A stretch of 64,000 bases of DNA from the NCBI GenBank assembly GCA_013286235.1, contig JABDGE010000003.1:1-64000 (forward strand), in the 5' to 3' direction. Position numbers and translations under genes: made by a program. This DNA comes from Bacteroidota bacterium (lineage in GTDB: Bacteria > Bacteroidota > Bacteroidia > Sphingobacteriales > Sphingobacteriaceae). Under the pieces are notes generated by a model that did no database searches, was not told the origin of the DNA, and saw only the letters and a list, made by a program, of their open reading frames with translations. How positions within the stretch are numbered: position 1 is the stretch's first letter; each line of letters starts with the position of its first letter. Shown here piece by piece: positions 8,962 through 17,387 of the stretch.

Positions 8962-9277
8962 TTTAATCTCCCCCCAAAGTCATCCCGAGTACACACCAGG
9001 GCACACCCTGGAAAAATCATAATGACGTGTCTTGATTGTCAGCGCCGCCTCCAGACCGTCATGGCGAGGAACGATGCCAACTCTACACATGCAAATCAAT
9101 ATGTAAAATGTGGTCAGAACCACACAGCCGCAACACATTCCCGCCAGTGCCATTGGAAGTGGTCGCAAACGGATTACCGTTGAAAAGCACTAAATAATGC
9201 ATATTGTTGTCAAATACATAGATTCAATTATACGGGTCGTATAATACCTCTCTCTTCGTTCGAGGTGACAAAGTTTT
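8962..9277. other. Convergent intergenic region, no gene seen
   Basis: These 316 bases separate the convergent GH127 and GH51 genes. They include phrases typical of Bacteroidota intergenic repeats (for example ATGGCGAGGAACGATG near 9060 and TCGTTCGAGGTGACAAAG near 9245). The open frame on the minus strand is short, Cys-rich and has no coding character. I see no clear promoter or RNA gene. Confidence 0.5.
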
Positions 9278-10822
9278 TTATTCCAATTCCAGCATTACCA
9301 TCGATTTCGCCGGCAAAATCACCACCAAATTATCACCTTCCTTTTTTACATCCTTAAAGCTTACAAGATGCAACTTATCGGGTTGATCAAAAGTATTAAC
9401 ATCCGTAATATTAGCCGAGGTTAGTATTTGCCCGGTTACCGATTTCCATTTGATACCTGCCAAACTGGTCATAATGGTGATGTTGTTATGCAAATCGAGA
9501 TTCACCAGCGAAATATGCACTTTACCCGAGGCGTCCTGTGACGCCGAGACATTCACCGCTGATATCTTTTTACTACCGACTATGTAATCGGGCGAGTTGA
9601 TTTGTATTGGGAGGTACTTCGCGTCCTGGTGAACTTTGTACAGGTCAAAAATGTGGTAGGTTGGAGTTAAGAGCATTTTGTCCTTATCGGTCAGGATCAG
9701 GGATTGCAGTACGTTAATGGTTTGGGCCAGGGCCGCGCCGCGCACACGGTCGCAATGATTATTGAAAATATTCAGGGTACTGGCGGCGATCAAGGCATCC
9801 CGCAGGCTGTTTTGCTGGTATAAAAAGCCGGGATTAGTGCCAGGTTCCACATCCGTCCATACGCCCCATTCGTCAACTACCAGGGCTACGCGTTTTTTCG
9901 GATCGTACTTATCCATAATGGCGGCATGCTTGCTGACCAGCTCATCCATTTTCAAACAATTTGCCATGGTGCTGAGGTACTCTTCCTCGGTAAAGCTGGT
10001 AGCTGAGCCTTTGTGACCCCAGTCGCCGGTTGGGATAGTGTAATAATGCATTGAAATTCCCCACATCATCCATGTGGGAATATTTTTCATGATCACGTCG
10101 GTCCAATTATAGTCATCCGCGTTGGGGCCGCTGGCGATCTTTTTGAGCGGAGCGCCTGGATAGTTTTTTGCGAATGAAGCATACCGCTTAAACTGGTCGC
10201 TGTAAAACTCGGGCGTCATATTGCCTCCGCAGCCCCAGCTTTCGTTACCGATGCCCCAAAACGTAACCTTGTAGGGATCCGGGTGGCCATTTTGCGCGCG
10301 CAATTGGGCAATGGTGCTATTGCTGTTGCTGTTGCAATATTCGATCCATTTTGACATTTCCTCCACCGTGCCGCTCCCTACGTTGGCGGCAACGTAAGGC
10401 TCGCAACCCAGCAGGCTGCACAGTTCGAGGAACTCATGTGTACCGAAACTGTTATCTTCCGTTACGCCGCCCCAATTGGTGTTTACCATCCTTGGGCGTT
10501 GTGCGCTGGGGCCTATGCCATCGCGCCAATGGTATTCATCGGCAAAGCAGCCGCCGGGCCAGCGCAGGCTGGGGATCTTTATTTCTTTAAGCGCATTCAC
10601 CACGTCCAGCCTTATCCTGTCTTGCTTTTCCACGGGCAGGGATTTGTCGACCCAAAATCCACCGTAGATACCATGACCTAAATGCTCGGCAAACTGGCCG
10701 TAGATATATTTGCTGATAGTAAGTTTGGAGGTATCGCTAATGGACAGTGTAGCGGTTTCCTGGGCGAAAGCGGGTAAACTTAGGCTGATAAGAACGAAGA
10801 GGAAGATGGTTTTGAGTTTCAT
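9278..10822 (-). CDS. GH51-family alpha-L-arabinofuranosidase, secreted
   Basis: 514 residues with a signal peptide (MKLKTIFLFVLISLSLPAFAQ), so it acts in the periplasm or outside. It is a retaining glycosidase of the TIM-barrel plus C-terminal beta-sandwich type. The acid/base Glu194 is in GIGNESWGCGG and the nucleophile Glu318 in VVDEWGVW; RWPGGCFADEYHWRDGIGP (about 94-112) is the typical GH51 substrate-site segment. It removes alpha-L-arabinofuranose from arabinan, arabinoxylan or arabinogalactan. It converges on the GH127 gene. A strong 14-bp inverted repeat lies 18 bases upstream of its start codon, in the probable 5' leader. Confidence 0.93.
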   Translation of the reverse strand: MKLKTIFLFVLISLSLPAFAQETATLSISDTSKLTISKYIYGQFAEHLGHGIYGGFWVDKSLPVEKQDRIRLDVVNALKEIKIPSLRWPGGCFADEYHWRDGIGPSAQRPRMVNTNWGGVTEDNSFGTHEFLELCSLLGCEPYVAANVGSGTVEEMSKWIEYCNSNSNSTIAQLRAQNGHPDPYKVTFWGIGNESWGCGGNMTPEFYSDQFKRYASFAKNYPGAPLKKIASGPNADDYNWTDVIMKNIPTWMMWGISMHYYTIPTGDWGHKGSATSFTEEEYLSTMANCLKMDELVSKHAAIMDKYDPKKRVALVVDEWGVWTDVEPGTNPGFLYQQNSLRDALIAASTLNIFNNHCDRVRGAALAQTINVLQSLILTDKDKMLLTPTYHIFDLYKVHQDAKYLPIQINSPDYIVGSKKISAVNVSASQDASGKVHISLVNLDLHNNITIMTSLAGIKWKSVTGQILTSANITDVNTFDQPDKLHLVSFKDVKKEGDNLVVILPAKSMVMLELE

Positions 10823-10839
10823 GGCGCAGCGTAGATTGG

Positions 10840-10884
10840 CCGGAGGAGACTTAGTTTTTCTAAAACTTCGTAAGTCTCCTCCGG
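10840..10884. repeat. 14-bp perfect inverted repeat between divergent genes
   Basis: CCGGAGGAGACTTA (10840-10853) and its exact reverse complement (10871-10884) enclose a 17-base loop. It lies between the starts of GH51 (minus) and a lipoprotein gene (plus). The inner part AGACTTA...TAAGTCT also occurs at 25894-25922 and, in a diverged form, at 1794-1872, so this is one copy of a dispersed element. In the GH51 mRNA it would form a hairpin close to the start codon. Confidence 0.8.
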
Positions 10885-10982
10885 GAATAAATGTATTTTA
10901 TAACGGTTTATAAAAGTAGAAAGAATTTTTATTAAGCTGTTATATTTCTAATTTCAACAATTATTTGACGGCTAAAGTCAAC

Positions 10983-11375
10983 ATGAAAAAATACATCCCA
11001 CTTTTCCTGGTTGTTGTCACCCTGTTTTCCTGCAAAATGCCCATCAATGCCAACGACCTCTACGGAAAATGGAAATACATTAAAGTGACTAACCCAAACG
11101 CTAGCCCACCTGATAGCGTAGCCAGCGATGACCTTGCCGCACAGGCGCCCTATATACAATTCGACACAAACAATACTTTGATCATCATGTGGGGGGGGAA
11201 AGTACTGTCGCATGGAAAATTCAAATTGGACGGCCGTAATATTCAGTACACCGAAAGCCTGCCGGATGGAACGACCAGAACCTTCCCGTTTTGGGTTTCG
11301 GAGTTGACCGATAAGGAAATTATTTTCGAGACAAAAGGCGTGGATGGATCGGGGGTGACCGCGGTGAAGGAGTGA
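10983..11375 (+). CDS. Small lipoprotein, lipocalin-like
   Basis: 130 residues from the ATG at 10983. A type II signal peptide (MKKYIPLFLVVVTLFSC) has the lipobox LFSC with the lipidated Cys at residue 17. The mature part (DLYGKWKYIKV..., then alternating short beta strands such as YIQFDTNNTLIIMW and KFKLDGRNIQY) resembles the small lipocalin-like lipoproteins of Bacteroidota that start with a 'GxW' motif. The reading frame contains an eight-G tract at 11191-11198. No operon partner is seen. Function unknown. Confidence 0.75.
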   Translation: MKKYIPLFLVVVTLFSCKMPINANDLYGKWKYIKVTNPNASPPDSVASDDLAAQAPYIQFDTNNTLIIMWGGKVLSHGKFKLDGRNIQYTESLPDGTTRTFPFWVSELTDKEIIFETKGVDGSGVTAVKE

Positions 11376-11563
11376 GGGGTGTTGATAGCGGCAGCGGTAG
11401 TTGGCAGTGGCAGTTTTAGGAACATGTATTTTAGGTATGCGTTATCCATTTAATATTAAATCGGAACTATTTTCACCAGGTTCAAATAACTGCCCTGCAA
11501 TTGCACTTGACGAAATCCGGCAAACCCACACAGAATAAATATACCTTTAGCCAAACAAAAACT

Positions 11564-12031
11564 ATGGAAAAGTTGCCTTTCGATCTATTGAAAATCAATG
11601 CTGACGATGTAGATGCCCTCGAGGCAACGTACAGGGCGCTAAAAGAAAACTTCAAAGTTGGGTTGATAAAGGATGATGCAATAAGATTAAAAGAGTTTGA
11701 CATGTTCACCAGCCATCCCGAGGCAACGATCGGGGGAACGCTTTTAATCAATCACCCGGAAGACGGCTGCCACCTCACCTTCGTGAAACTGCGTACCGTT
11801 ATACAGGGCGGGCGGGGATCCGCCATCAGTTATTACAAATACCAGGTGTGGGCATCAGCGACGTTACGCAGCGACTTCGGGCGGGTAATGATCAGGCGCG
11901 AAAGTCTGAAGAGAGCAAAATTTGTTACTCCCCATCATTCGGCTCCCAAAGCTCGATTTTGTTGCCTTCCGGATCAAGAATGTGAACAAACTTGCCATAA
12001 TCATACACAGCAATTTCATCCTCGACGATAA
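11564..12031 (+). CDS. Hypothetical protein whose 3' end runs into the opposing gene
   Basis: 155 residues from the ATG at 11564 (MEKLPFDLLKINADDVD...). The first ~120 residues look protein-like, with mixed alpha/beta sequence and no signal peptide or membrane segment. The last ~35 residues (VTPHHSAPKARFCC...) are simply the antisense of the C-terminus of the VOC gene, which ends at 11925. This suggests that the original stop codon was lost by a frameshift or deletion and the frame now reads on through the neighbour. I do not recognise a family. The N-terminal part is the reliable portion. Confidence 0.5.
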   Translation: MEKLPFDLLKINADDVDALEATYRALKENFKVGLIKDDAIRLKEFDMFTSHPEATIGGTLLINHPEDGCHLTFVKLRTVIQGGRGSAISYYKYQVWASATLRSDFGRVMIRRESLKRAKFVTPHHSAPKARFCCLPDQECEQTCHNHTQQFHPRR

Positions 12032-12314
12032 CACCGGCAGCCTCTAATTCAGCCACCAATGCTTCGAGGTTTTCAACCCGGTAATTGATCATAAAATCTT
12101 TTGTGGATGGTTCAAAGTGTTTAGTATGCTGTGGAAAGGTCGCCCAGGTAGTAACTCCCTTTTTCTCCGGCTCATCAGCATCCAGCCATTCAAACGTGGC
12201 GCCCCAGTCAGTGGTTTGCAGGCCAAGGTTTTTGGCGTACCATTCGTTCATTTGCTTTGGGTCCTTGCATTTAAAAAAAATGCCCCCGAGTCCTGTCACT
12301 TTTTTCATACCCAC
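11925..12314 (-). CDS. VOC-family (glyoxalase/bleomycin-resistance fold) protein
   Basis: 129 residues. The start MGMKKVTGLGGIFFKCKDPKQMNEWYAKNLG is the typical first beta-alpha-beta module of single-domain VOC proteins, and the C-terminal GKFVHILDPEGNKIELWEP is the second-module signature. Glu at the 'KIELWEP' position is the usual metal ligand. VOC proteins bind a metal and act as isomerases, dioxygenases or drug-binding proteins; the specific reaction cannot be assigned. It converges with and overlaps the preceding plus-strand frame by 107 bases. Bacteroidota genomes carry many paralogs of this small type. Confidence 0.9.
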   Translation of the reverse strand: MGMKKVTGLGGIFFKCKDPKQMNEWYAKNLGLQTTDWGATFEWLDADEPEKKGVTTWATFPQHTKHFEPSTKDFMINYRVENLEALVAELEAAGVIVEDEIAVYDYGKFVHILDPEGNKIELWEPNDGE

Positions 12315-12355
12315 TAAATTATAAATTTAGCACTGTTATCTTGCCTTAAAAAAGT

Positions 12356-12363
12356 TAAATTTG
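12356..12363 (+). promoter_or_regulatory. Candidate -7 promoter element TAAATTTG
   Basis: TAAATTTG fits the Bacteroidota consensus TAnnTTTG exactly and ends 20 bases before the antitoxin start codon at 12384. No good TTG element is found at the expected distance upstream, so only the -7 part is supported. It would drive the toxin-antitoxin pair with a very short leader. Confidence 0.45.
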
Positions 12364-12383
12364 TTAAATTAAATGGCATCGGT

Positions 12384-12602
12384 ATGCGAATGGTAATTGA
12401 TTTGGACGAAAAATACAAAACCCTTTATTACGAGATGGTAAAAGCTACTCAAGCTGTTATTGTCGAGGAAGAACCAGAATTATCGGCAGAAGTCCGGGAA
12501 CATATTATAAGCGGAATAAAAAAAGGGCGGGAGCAGGTAAAAAATGGTCAAACCAAATCATATGACGAAGTAAAACAACTGCTTGCCAAACGATGGCCCT
12601 AA
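12384..12602 (+). CDS. Antitoxin of a type II toxin-antitoxin pair
   Basis: 72 residues, acidic centre (VIVEEEPELSAEVREHI) and a helical C-terminal part with KSYDEVKQLL, as in small antitoxins that pair with ParE/RelE-type toxins. An alternative ATG lies two codons inside. The stop overlaps the start of the toxin gene by 10 bases, the usual arrangement for translational coupling. It should bind and neutralise the toxin and repress the shared promoter; DNA-binding residues are not obvious in the short N-terminus. Family is inferred from size, order and partner. Confidence 0.75.
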   Translation: MRMVIDLDEKYKTLYYEMVKATQAVIVEEEPELSAEVREHIISGIKKGREQVKNGQTKSYDEVKQLLAKRWP

Positions 12603-12895
12603 AAATTATTTTTTCAGATGATGCCGCGGAAATGCTGCTAACCATCGCTGAATTGATTGAAAACAAATGGAGTAAAAAGGAAACCAAAAAATTTCTCGAA
12701 AAAGTTCATAAAACGCTTGCTCTCGTATCGACGCAACCCTATATGTTCAAAGCCTCTCCCTTTGACGAAAACATCAGGGTTGGACTTATTGCTAAACAAA
12801 CCTCTTTTTATTACGAAATTCAAGAAAATGAGATAATTATTTTGTTTTTTTGGGATAACCGCCAGGAACCGTTGTTTACAGGCGACTCCAATTAA
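12593..12895 (+). CDS. ParE/RelE-superfamily toxin
   Basis: 100 residues. The order is the RelE/ParE fold: an N-terminal strand (LKIIFSDDAAEML), two helices (LIENKWSKKETKKFLEKVHKTLALV), then strands with a conserved Arg (NIRVGLIAKQTSFYYEI) and a terminal EIIILFFWDNRQEPL strand. The WDNRQEP ending is typical of a Bacteroidota subfamily of these toxins. RelE members cut mRNA on ribosomes, ParE members inhibit gyrase; the sequence does not settle which. The gene overlaps its antitoxin by 10 bases and is followed 8 bases later by the gluconate permease gene, which may therefore share its transcript. Confidence 0.8.
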   Translation: MALKIIFSDDAAEMLLTIAELIENKWSKKETKKFLEKVHKTLALVSTQPYMFKASPFDENIRVGLIAKQTSFYYEIQENEIIILFFWDNRQEPLFTGDSN

Positions 12896-12903
12896 AACAA
12901 GTA

Positions 12904-14220
12904 ATGATTTTATTAACCATCCTTTTTTGCATCATCGTGCTGGTGCTGCTCGTAAGCTGGGCCAAGGTTAACCCCTTTATCGCCTTCCTGATCGTTTCCA
13001 TTATGGCTGGCCTGCTCCTGGGCATCCCGCTGGATAAGGTGATGCAATCCGTGCAAAACGGTTTGGGTGATACAATGGGGAAGATCACCATTATTATTTG
13101 CGTGGGCGCCATGATCGGTAAGCTGGTGGCCGTGAGCGGCGCAGCGCAGAAAATAGCCGAAGTGCTGGTGAATGCCTTCGGCATCAAACACATCCAATGG
13201 GCATTGGTTATTGTGGGCTTCATTATCGGCATCCCCCTGTTTTTCGAAACGGGTTTTGTGCTGATGGTGCCGCTTATTTTTACCGTGGTTTACAAATACA
13301 AGTTAAAGGCCGTCTACATCGGCTTGCCCATGCTGGCGGCCTTGTCGGTAACCCATGGTTTTTTGCCGCCGCACCCCTCGCCTTCCGCGCTGGTGGTTAT
13401 TTTTAAAGCCAATATCGGCACGACACTGGTATATGGCCTTATCCTCGCTATACCTGCTATCATCATTGCCGGGCCGCTATTTGCCCGGAGCCTGAAAAAC
13501 ATAGACTCCCAACCGCTGGATACCTTTCGCGCCGAAGAAATGCCGGACGATAAATTGCCTGGCGCCGCAACAAGCTTTTTAACGGCCCTGCTGCCGGTTA
13601 TCCTTTTGATGGCCGGTACACTGTACCTCAATACCGCCCATAGTACCGGCATGCTGCATAACCTGGTGGCGTTTGTAAGCGATGCACCGATGGCCATGAT
13701 TATTTCGCTGCTCGTGGCTACCTATACGCTTGGGCTAAAACAAGGCTTACGCATGGCAAAGCTTGCCGACATTTATGGTCATGCCGTAAAAGATGTGTCG
13801 CTTATCCTGTTGATAGTTGCCGGGTCGGGTGCCTTTAAGGCAGTATTAACGGATAGCGGCGCCAATCACCAGATCGCTGGATTTTTGCAGAGCTTTAATT
13901 TACAGCCTTTGGTGATGGGATGGCTTATTGCAGCCATCATACGCATAAGCCTCGGGTCGGCTACAGTTGCGGGTTTAACCGCTGCGGGCATTGTTTCGTC
14001 GATGGTTTTACATGATCACAGCATAAATCCCAATTTGATGGTATTGGCCATCGGCGCAGGCAGCCTTGCCTTTTCGCACCTCAATGATGGCGGTTTCTGG
14101 CTGTTTAAGGAATATTTTAACCTTTCTATAAAAGATACCATCCGCTCCTGGTCGTTGATGGAAACCATTATTTCGGTTACGGGGTTGATAGGGGTTTTGG
14201 TTTTGAACCAGGTGGTTTGA
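12904..14220 (+). CDS. GntP-family gluconate:H+ symporter
   Basis: 438 residues, about 12-13 hydrophobic segments covering the whole length. Segments such as GIPLFFETGFVLMVPLIFTV (about 103-122) and THGFLPPHPSPSALV are hallmarks of the GntP/GntT family, which import gluconate or related sugar acids and hydroxy acids with protons at the inner membrane. Length matches the family (about 440). It starts 8 bases after a toxin gene and ends 2 bases before the end of an opposing toxin gene, so it is squeezed between two toxin-antitoxin pairs. No gluconate kinase is nearby, so the substrate remains open. Confidence 0.92.
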   Translation: MILLTILFCIIVLVLLVSWAKVNPFIAFLIVSIMAGLLLGIPLDKVMQSVQNGLGDTMGKITIIICVGAMIGKLVAVSGAAQKIAEVLVNAFGIKHIQWALVIVGFIIGIPLFFETGFVLMVPLIFTVVYKYKLKAVYIGLPMLAALSVTHGFLPPHPSPSALVVIFKANIGTTLVYGLILAIPAIIIAGPLFARSLKNIDSQPLDTFRAEEMPDDKLPGAATSFLTALLPVILLMAGTLYLNTAHSTGMLHNLVAFVSDAPMAMIISLLVATYTLGLKQGLRMAKLADIYGHAVKDVSLILLIVAGSGAFKAVLTDSGANHQIAGFLQSFNLQPLVMGWLIAAIIRISLGSATVAGLTAAGIVSSMVLHDHSINPNLMVLAIGAGSLAFSHLNDGGFWLFKEYFNLSIKDTIRSWSLMETIISVTGLIGVLVLNQVV

Positions 14221-14222
14221 CG

Positions 14223-14567
14223 TTAATTCGGCTCTGATAAGATTTGGTTTAAAATAGACAAGACTTCGTCCTTTTTTATCGTGTCTATTTCAGATTTATC
14301 ATAAATTGTCACCAACATTATATTTATCGAATCTTCGGTTTTTATGGTGAGATAATAGATCACGCGAAAACCGCCACTTTTTCCTTTTCCTTTGCTCTTA
14401 TCGGCCAGCCGTATTTTGTAAATATTTTTGCCGTATGACTCGCCTAAAAACGGATTTATTAAAAGGTCGGCTATCAACTCGTCGACACTTTGCCTTAAAG
14501 AATGGTATTTTTTCGCAAGAGGTTTTAATCTCTTTTTGAATTCATTTGCATAATCAACGCTATTCAT
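14223..14567 (-). CDS. RelE/HigB-like toxin of a second toxin-antitoxin pair
   Basis: 114 residues. The helical N-terminus (YANEFKKRLKPLAKKYHSL) leads into GKNIYKIRLADKSKGKGKSGGFRVIYYL, the Lys/Arg-rich segment followed by FRVIYY that marks RelE-type mRNA interferases, and a final helix (KKDEVLSILNQIL). This is a slightly longer, Lys-rich subfamily seen in Bacteroidota. The antitoxin gene lies immediately upstream and overlaps by 8 bases. The gene converges on the gluconate permease gene with a 2-base gap. Confidence 0.8.
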   Translation of the reverse strand: MNSVDYANEFKKRLKPLAKKYHSLRQSVDELIADLLINPFLGESYGKNIYKIRLADKSKGKGKSGGFRVIYYLTIKTEDSINIMLVTIYDKSEIDTIKKDEVLSILNQILSEPN

Positions 14568-14778
14568 CCCAAAGAGTAGAGATAGGATTTCTTTCCAACT
14601 CCCCCCGTTCCGTCAAGATTGCTTCTTTTAACCCCTGCTTTAAAGAACTGAGCTGGCTTTGTTTAAGAGAACTTAAGTCACTCTTTTTTCCCGCTATTTC
14701 CTCAATTTTTTGGGTGCTCTTCTTTGAGGTTCTTTTAGCAGGAGTCTTATCCTCCGTCTTTATAATAGTAAGCGTCAT
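14560..14778 (-). CDS. Antitoxin partner of the second pair
   Basis: 72 residues, strongly basic at the N-terminus (IIKTEDKTPAKRTSKKSTQ) and helical in the middle (LSSLKQSQLSSLKQGLKEAILTE), with a short repeat SSLKQ. Position (first gene, overlapping the toxin by 8 bases), size and the C-terminal segment that would lie along the toxin groove support the antitoxin role. No known DNA-binding fold is obvious. Confidence 0.65.
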   Translation of the reverse strand: MTLTIIKTEDKTPAKRTSKKSTQKIEEIAGKKSDLSSLKQSQLSSLKQGLKEAILTERGELERNPISTLWDE

Positions 14779-14842
14779 AATATTTGCCGTTATAATTCAA
14801 ATTTAATGAAAAGAAACTGAAGATTTCAGCATGATTCTCCGC

Positions 14843-16642
14843 TCAATCAAAATCCAAATTGAATTTATTCTTCAAATCCACCATTGCCGGATTCTTAGCC
14901 GCCATATGCTGGAATTTTTCCGCGGCGGTATAAGGACGTTTTACAACGGCTTTTTCATCAATACGGGCGCTTACTTCAATGTTAAAGTTCCGGAGGCCCA
15001 TCCGTAAAAAGTTCATCAGGTTTGGGCGTTCGTCGCGGAATAGGTTTTCCTGCACTTTGTTCTCTACAATGATTTCGTAAGTATCGGGGCCGATCAATTT
15101 TGGGGGATTGGAAGTAAAAATCGTCAGCGAATTTTTCTTGCCTTCCGACTTTAAACGGGCGGCAAAATCGCTCCAGGCCTGTAATAGCTGGTCATTGGTA
15201 TAACTGCCCTTTGCATCGCCTTTCAGGTAGGGGTCTTCCTCCTCCAATATCGCTTCGCGCGTTTTGCCCATGTCTTTCAACGAAGGTATTTTTACGGAAG
15301 TAACCGCACCGTTTGCATTGGGTATAAAACCTTTGGGCTTTTCGGCCGCCGGCGCTTCCACTTTTTCGGGCGGCTTTACCGGTTGTGGCTGCCTGTTAAC
15401 CTGGTAGCCAACATCCGGATCGCTCAGGATTGACACCGGTTCAGCAGGTTTTGGCGCGCTCTCCGGCTTTACTGCTGCAGGCTCAGGTTTTTTTTTTAAT
15501 TGCCCTTCCGCGGGCATTGCACTCAGCGGATTTACCGCAACCCTGAAGACGGAGGGCAGGTTGCACATCTTCAGCAATGCCAGCTCCACCTGCAAACGCT
15601 GGTTTTTGCTAAGCTTGTAGTTCAGGTCGCACTGGTTGGCGATGTTAAGCGCCGATAGCAAAAAGGAGACAGATGATGACTGCGATTGCTGCAGGTATTT
15701 CGATTTGATCCCATCGCTTACTTCGAGCAGCTTTAGTGTGGCTTGGTCCTTGCCGACCAGCAAATTACGAAAGTGCTCGGATAAGCCGGAGATGAAATGC
15801 GCGCCGTCGAAACCACGCGATAAAATCTCATCAAACAGCAGCATGGTCTGGCTGTTGTCTTCGTTGAGCAGCCGGTCGGTGATGCTGAAATAATAATCGT
15901 AATCGAGTATGTTCAGGTTGTCGATAACGGATTTATAGGTCACGTTCCCACCCGAAAAGCTTACGATCTGGTCGAACATGGAAAGGGCGTCCCTTAAGCC
16001 GCCGTCAGCCTTTTGAGCGATGATGTGCAGGCCGTCGGGTTCGTAGCTGATGTTTTCTTTTTTGGCGATCCCGGCTAAGTGCGCGGCCATATCGTCAACC
16101 CGGATGCGGTTGAAATCGAATATCTGGCAGCGGGAAAGGATGGTGGGCAGTATCTTATGTTTTTCGGTAGTTGCCAGGATAAAAATGGCATAATGCGGCG
16201 GTTCTTCCAGCGTCTTCAAAAAAGCGTTGAAGGCAGCCTGCGACAGCATGTGCACTTCGTCGATAATATATATCTTATAACGAACAGCCTGGGGCGGGAT
16301 GCGCACCTGCTCGATGAGGCTGCGGATATCATCGACCGAGTTGTTGCTGGCGGCATCGAGTTCGTGAACATTAAACGAGTTGCCATTTTGAAACGACTGG
16401 CACGACGCACAAACGCCGCAAGCCTCGCCATTAGGTTGCAAATTTTCGCAATTGATAGTCTTTGCAAGTATGCGGGCACAGGTAGTTTTGCCTACGCCAC
16501 GCGGCCCGCAGAATAAAAACGCCTGCGCCAGCTGGTTATTTTTGATGGCGTTTTTGAGCGTGTTGGTGATATGCTGCTGACCGACAACACTTTCAAAAGT
16601 TGCCGGGCGGTATTTGCGCGCCGAAACAATAAAATTATCCAC
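14843..16642 (-). CDS. dnaX: DNA polymerase III subunits gamma/tau
   Basis: 599 residues. The clamp-loader ATPase: Walker A GPRGVGKT at 46-53, the four-Cys zinc module (CENLQPNGEACGVCASC, about 65-81), Walker B with DEVHMLS, and sensor 1/arginine finger region TTEKHKILPTILSRCQIFDF. Domains I-III cover about 1-365. The rest (about 366-470) is a Pro/Lys/Glu-rich linker, and the last ~110 residues form a tau-type C-terminal domain. It loads the beta sliding clamp and couples polymerase to helicase. An internal frameshift to make gamma, as in E. coli, is not evident from a quick look. No operon partner is close. Confidence 0.97.
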   Translation of the reverse strand: MDNFIVSARKYRPATFESVVGQQHITNTLKNAIKNNQLAQAFLFCGPRGVGKTTCARILAKTINCENLQPNGEACGVCASCQSFQNGNSFNVHELDAASNNSVDDIRSLIEQVRIPPQAVRYKIYIIDEVHMLSQAAFNAFLKTLEEPPHYAIFILATTEKHKILPTILSRCQIFDFNRIRVDDMAAHLAGIAKKENISYEPDGLHIIAQKADGGLRDALSMFDQIVSFSGGNVTYKSVIDNLNILDYDYYFSITDRLLNEDNSQTMLLFDEILSRGFDGAHFISGLSEHFRNLLVGKDQATLKLLEVSDGIKSKYLQQSQSSSVSFLLSALNIANQCDLNYKLSKNQRLQVELALLKMCNLPSVFRVAVNPLSAMPAEGQLKKKPEPAAVKPESAPKPAEPVSILSDPDVGYQVNRQPQPVKPPEKVEAPAAEKPKGFIPNANGAVTSVKIPSLKDMGKTREAILEEEDPYLKGDAKGSYTNDQLLQAWSDFAARLKSEGKKNSLTIFTSNPPKLIGPDTYEIIVENKVQENLFRDERPNLMNFLRMGLRNFNIEVSARIDEKAVVKRPYTAAEKFQHMAAKNPAMVDLKNKFNLDFD

Positions 16643-16741
16643 AGCTACTAAGGTAACAACATTATGGGTTAGTTAAAAGCAGTGTTGATGATTTGGGCGA
16701 TGCCGTTCTGTTTTAAGTTTAAATACCTAAATTTGTATCAA

Positions 16742-17341
16742 ATGAATTGCGTTATGCAGCTTTCCGACCTCGATCTAACCAAAACGTACACCTATGCCGA
16801 TTACCTTAATTGGTCTTTTGATGAGCGGCTGGAGTTGATCAGGGGCAAGATATTTAAAATGAGTCCTGCACCAAGTTCCGGACATCAGTCTGTGTAGGGC
16901 GCGGTATTTAGTGAAATATACAACCATCTTAAAAAAAAGCCTTGTAAGGTATTTTCAGCTCCTTTCGATGTTCGTTTAATGCGGCGGTCGGCTGATGATA
17001 GAGATGTCGTAACTGTGGTGCAACCCGATATCTGTGTGATATGTGATTTGAAAAAAATTGACACAAAAGGCTGCATTGGCTCCCCGGATATTATAATCGA
17101 AATTTTGTCGCCGGGCAATAACACGAAGGAACTTCAAAACAAATATGAAATTTATGAGGAAGCCGGTGTTTTAGAGTACTGGATCATTCACCCTGTTGAG
17201 GAGACGTTTTTAAAGTACGTTTTAATCGAAAATCAATTTCAGCCCTCCAGGCTTCTTACCGTTGGCGATCTGGTAACTACGCCCATACTGCCAGGCTTTA
17301 TAATGGATTTAAAAGAATTGTTTGCAGAAGCAAATGGCTGA
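16742..17341 (+). pseudogene. Uma2-family (PD-(D/E)XK, DUF820) protein broken by an in-frame TAG
   Basis: The frame from ATG 16742 reads MNCVMQLSDLDLTKTYTYADYLNWSFDERLELIRGKIFKMSPAPSS in the family's usual order, meets TAG at 16895-16897 in GHQSV*GAVFSEIYNHL, and continues in the same frame to 17341 with the catalytic half (VVQPDICVIC, SPDIIIEILSPGNNTKEL..K). Together the parts make a full-length ~199-residue protein of the type usual for Uma2 nucleases. A single C-to-A change (TCG to TAG) would explain the stop. Uma2 proteins are abundant in Bacteroidota and of unsettled role. It is a pseudogene unless the amber codon is suppressed. Confidence 0.85.
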
Positions 17342-17387
17342 TCTTCGAGTTAAATACTACATTTAAGCAAAAGGTAAACTAATCCGC

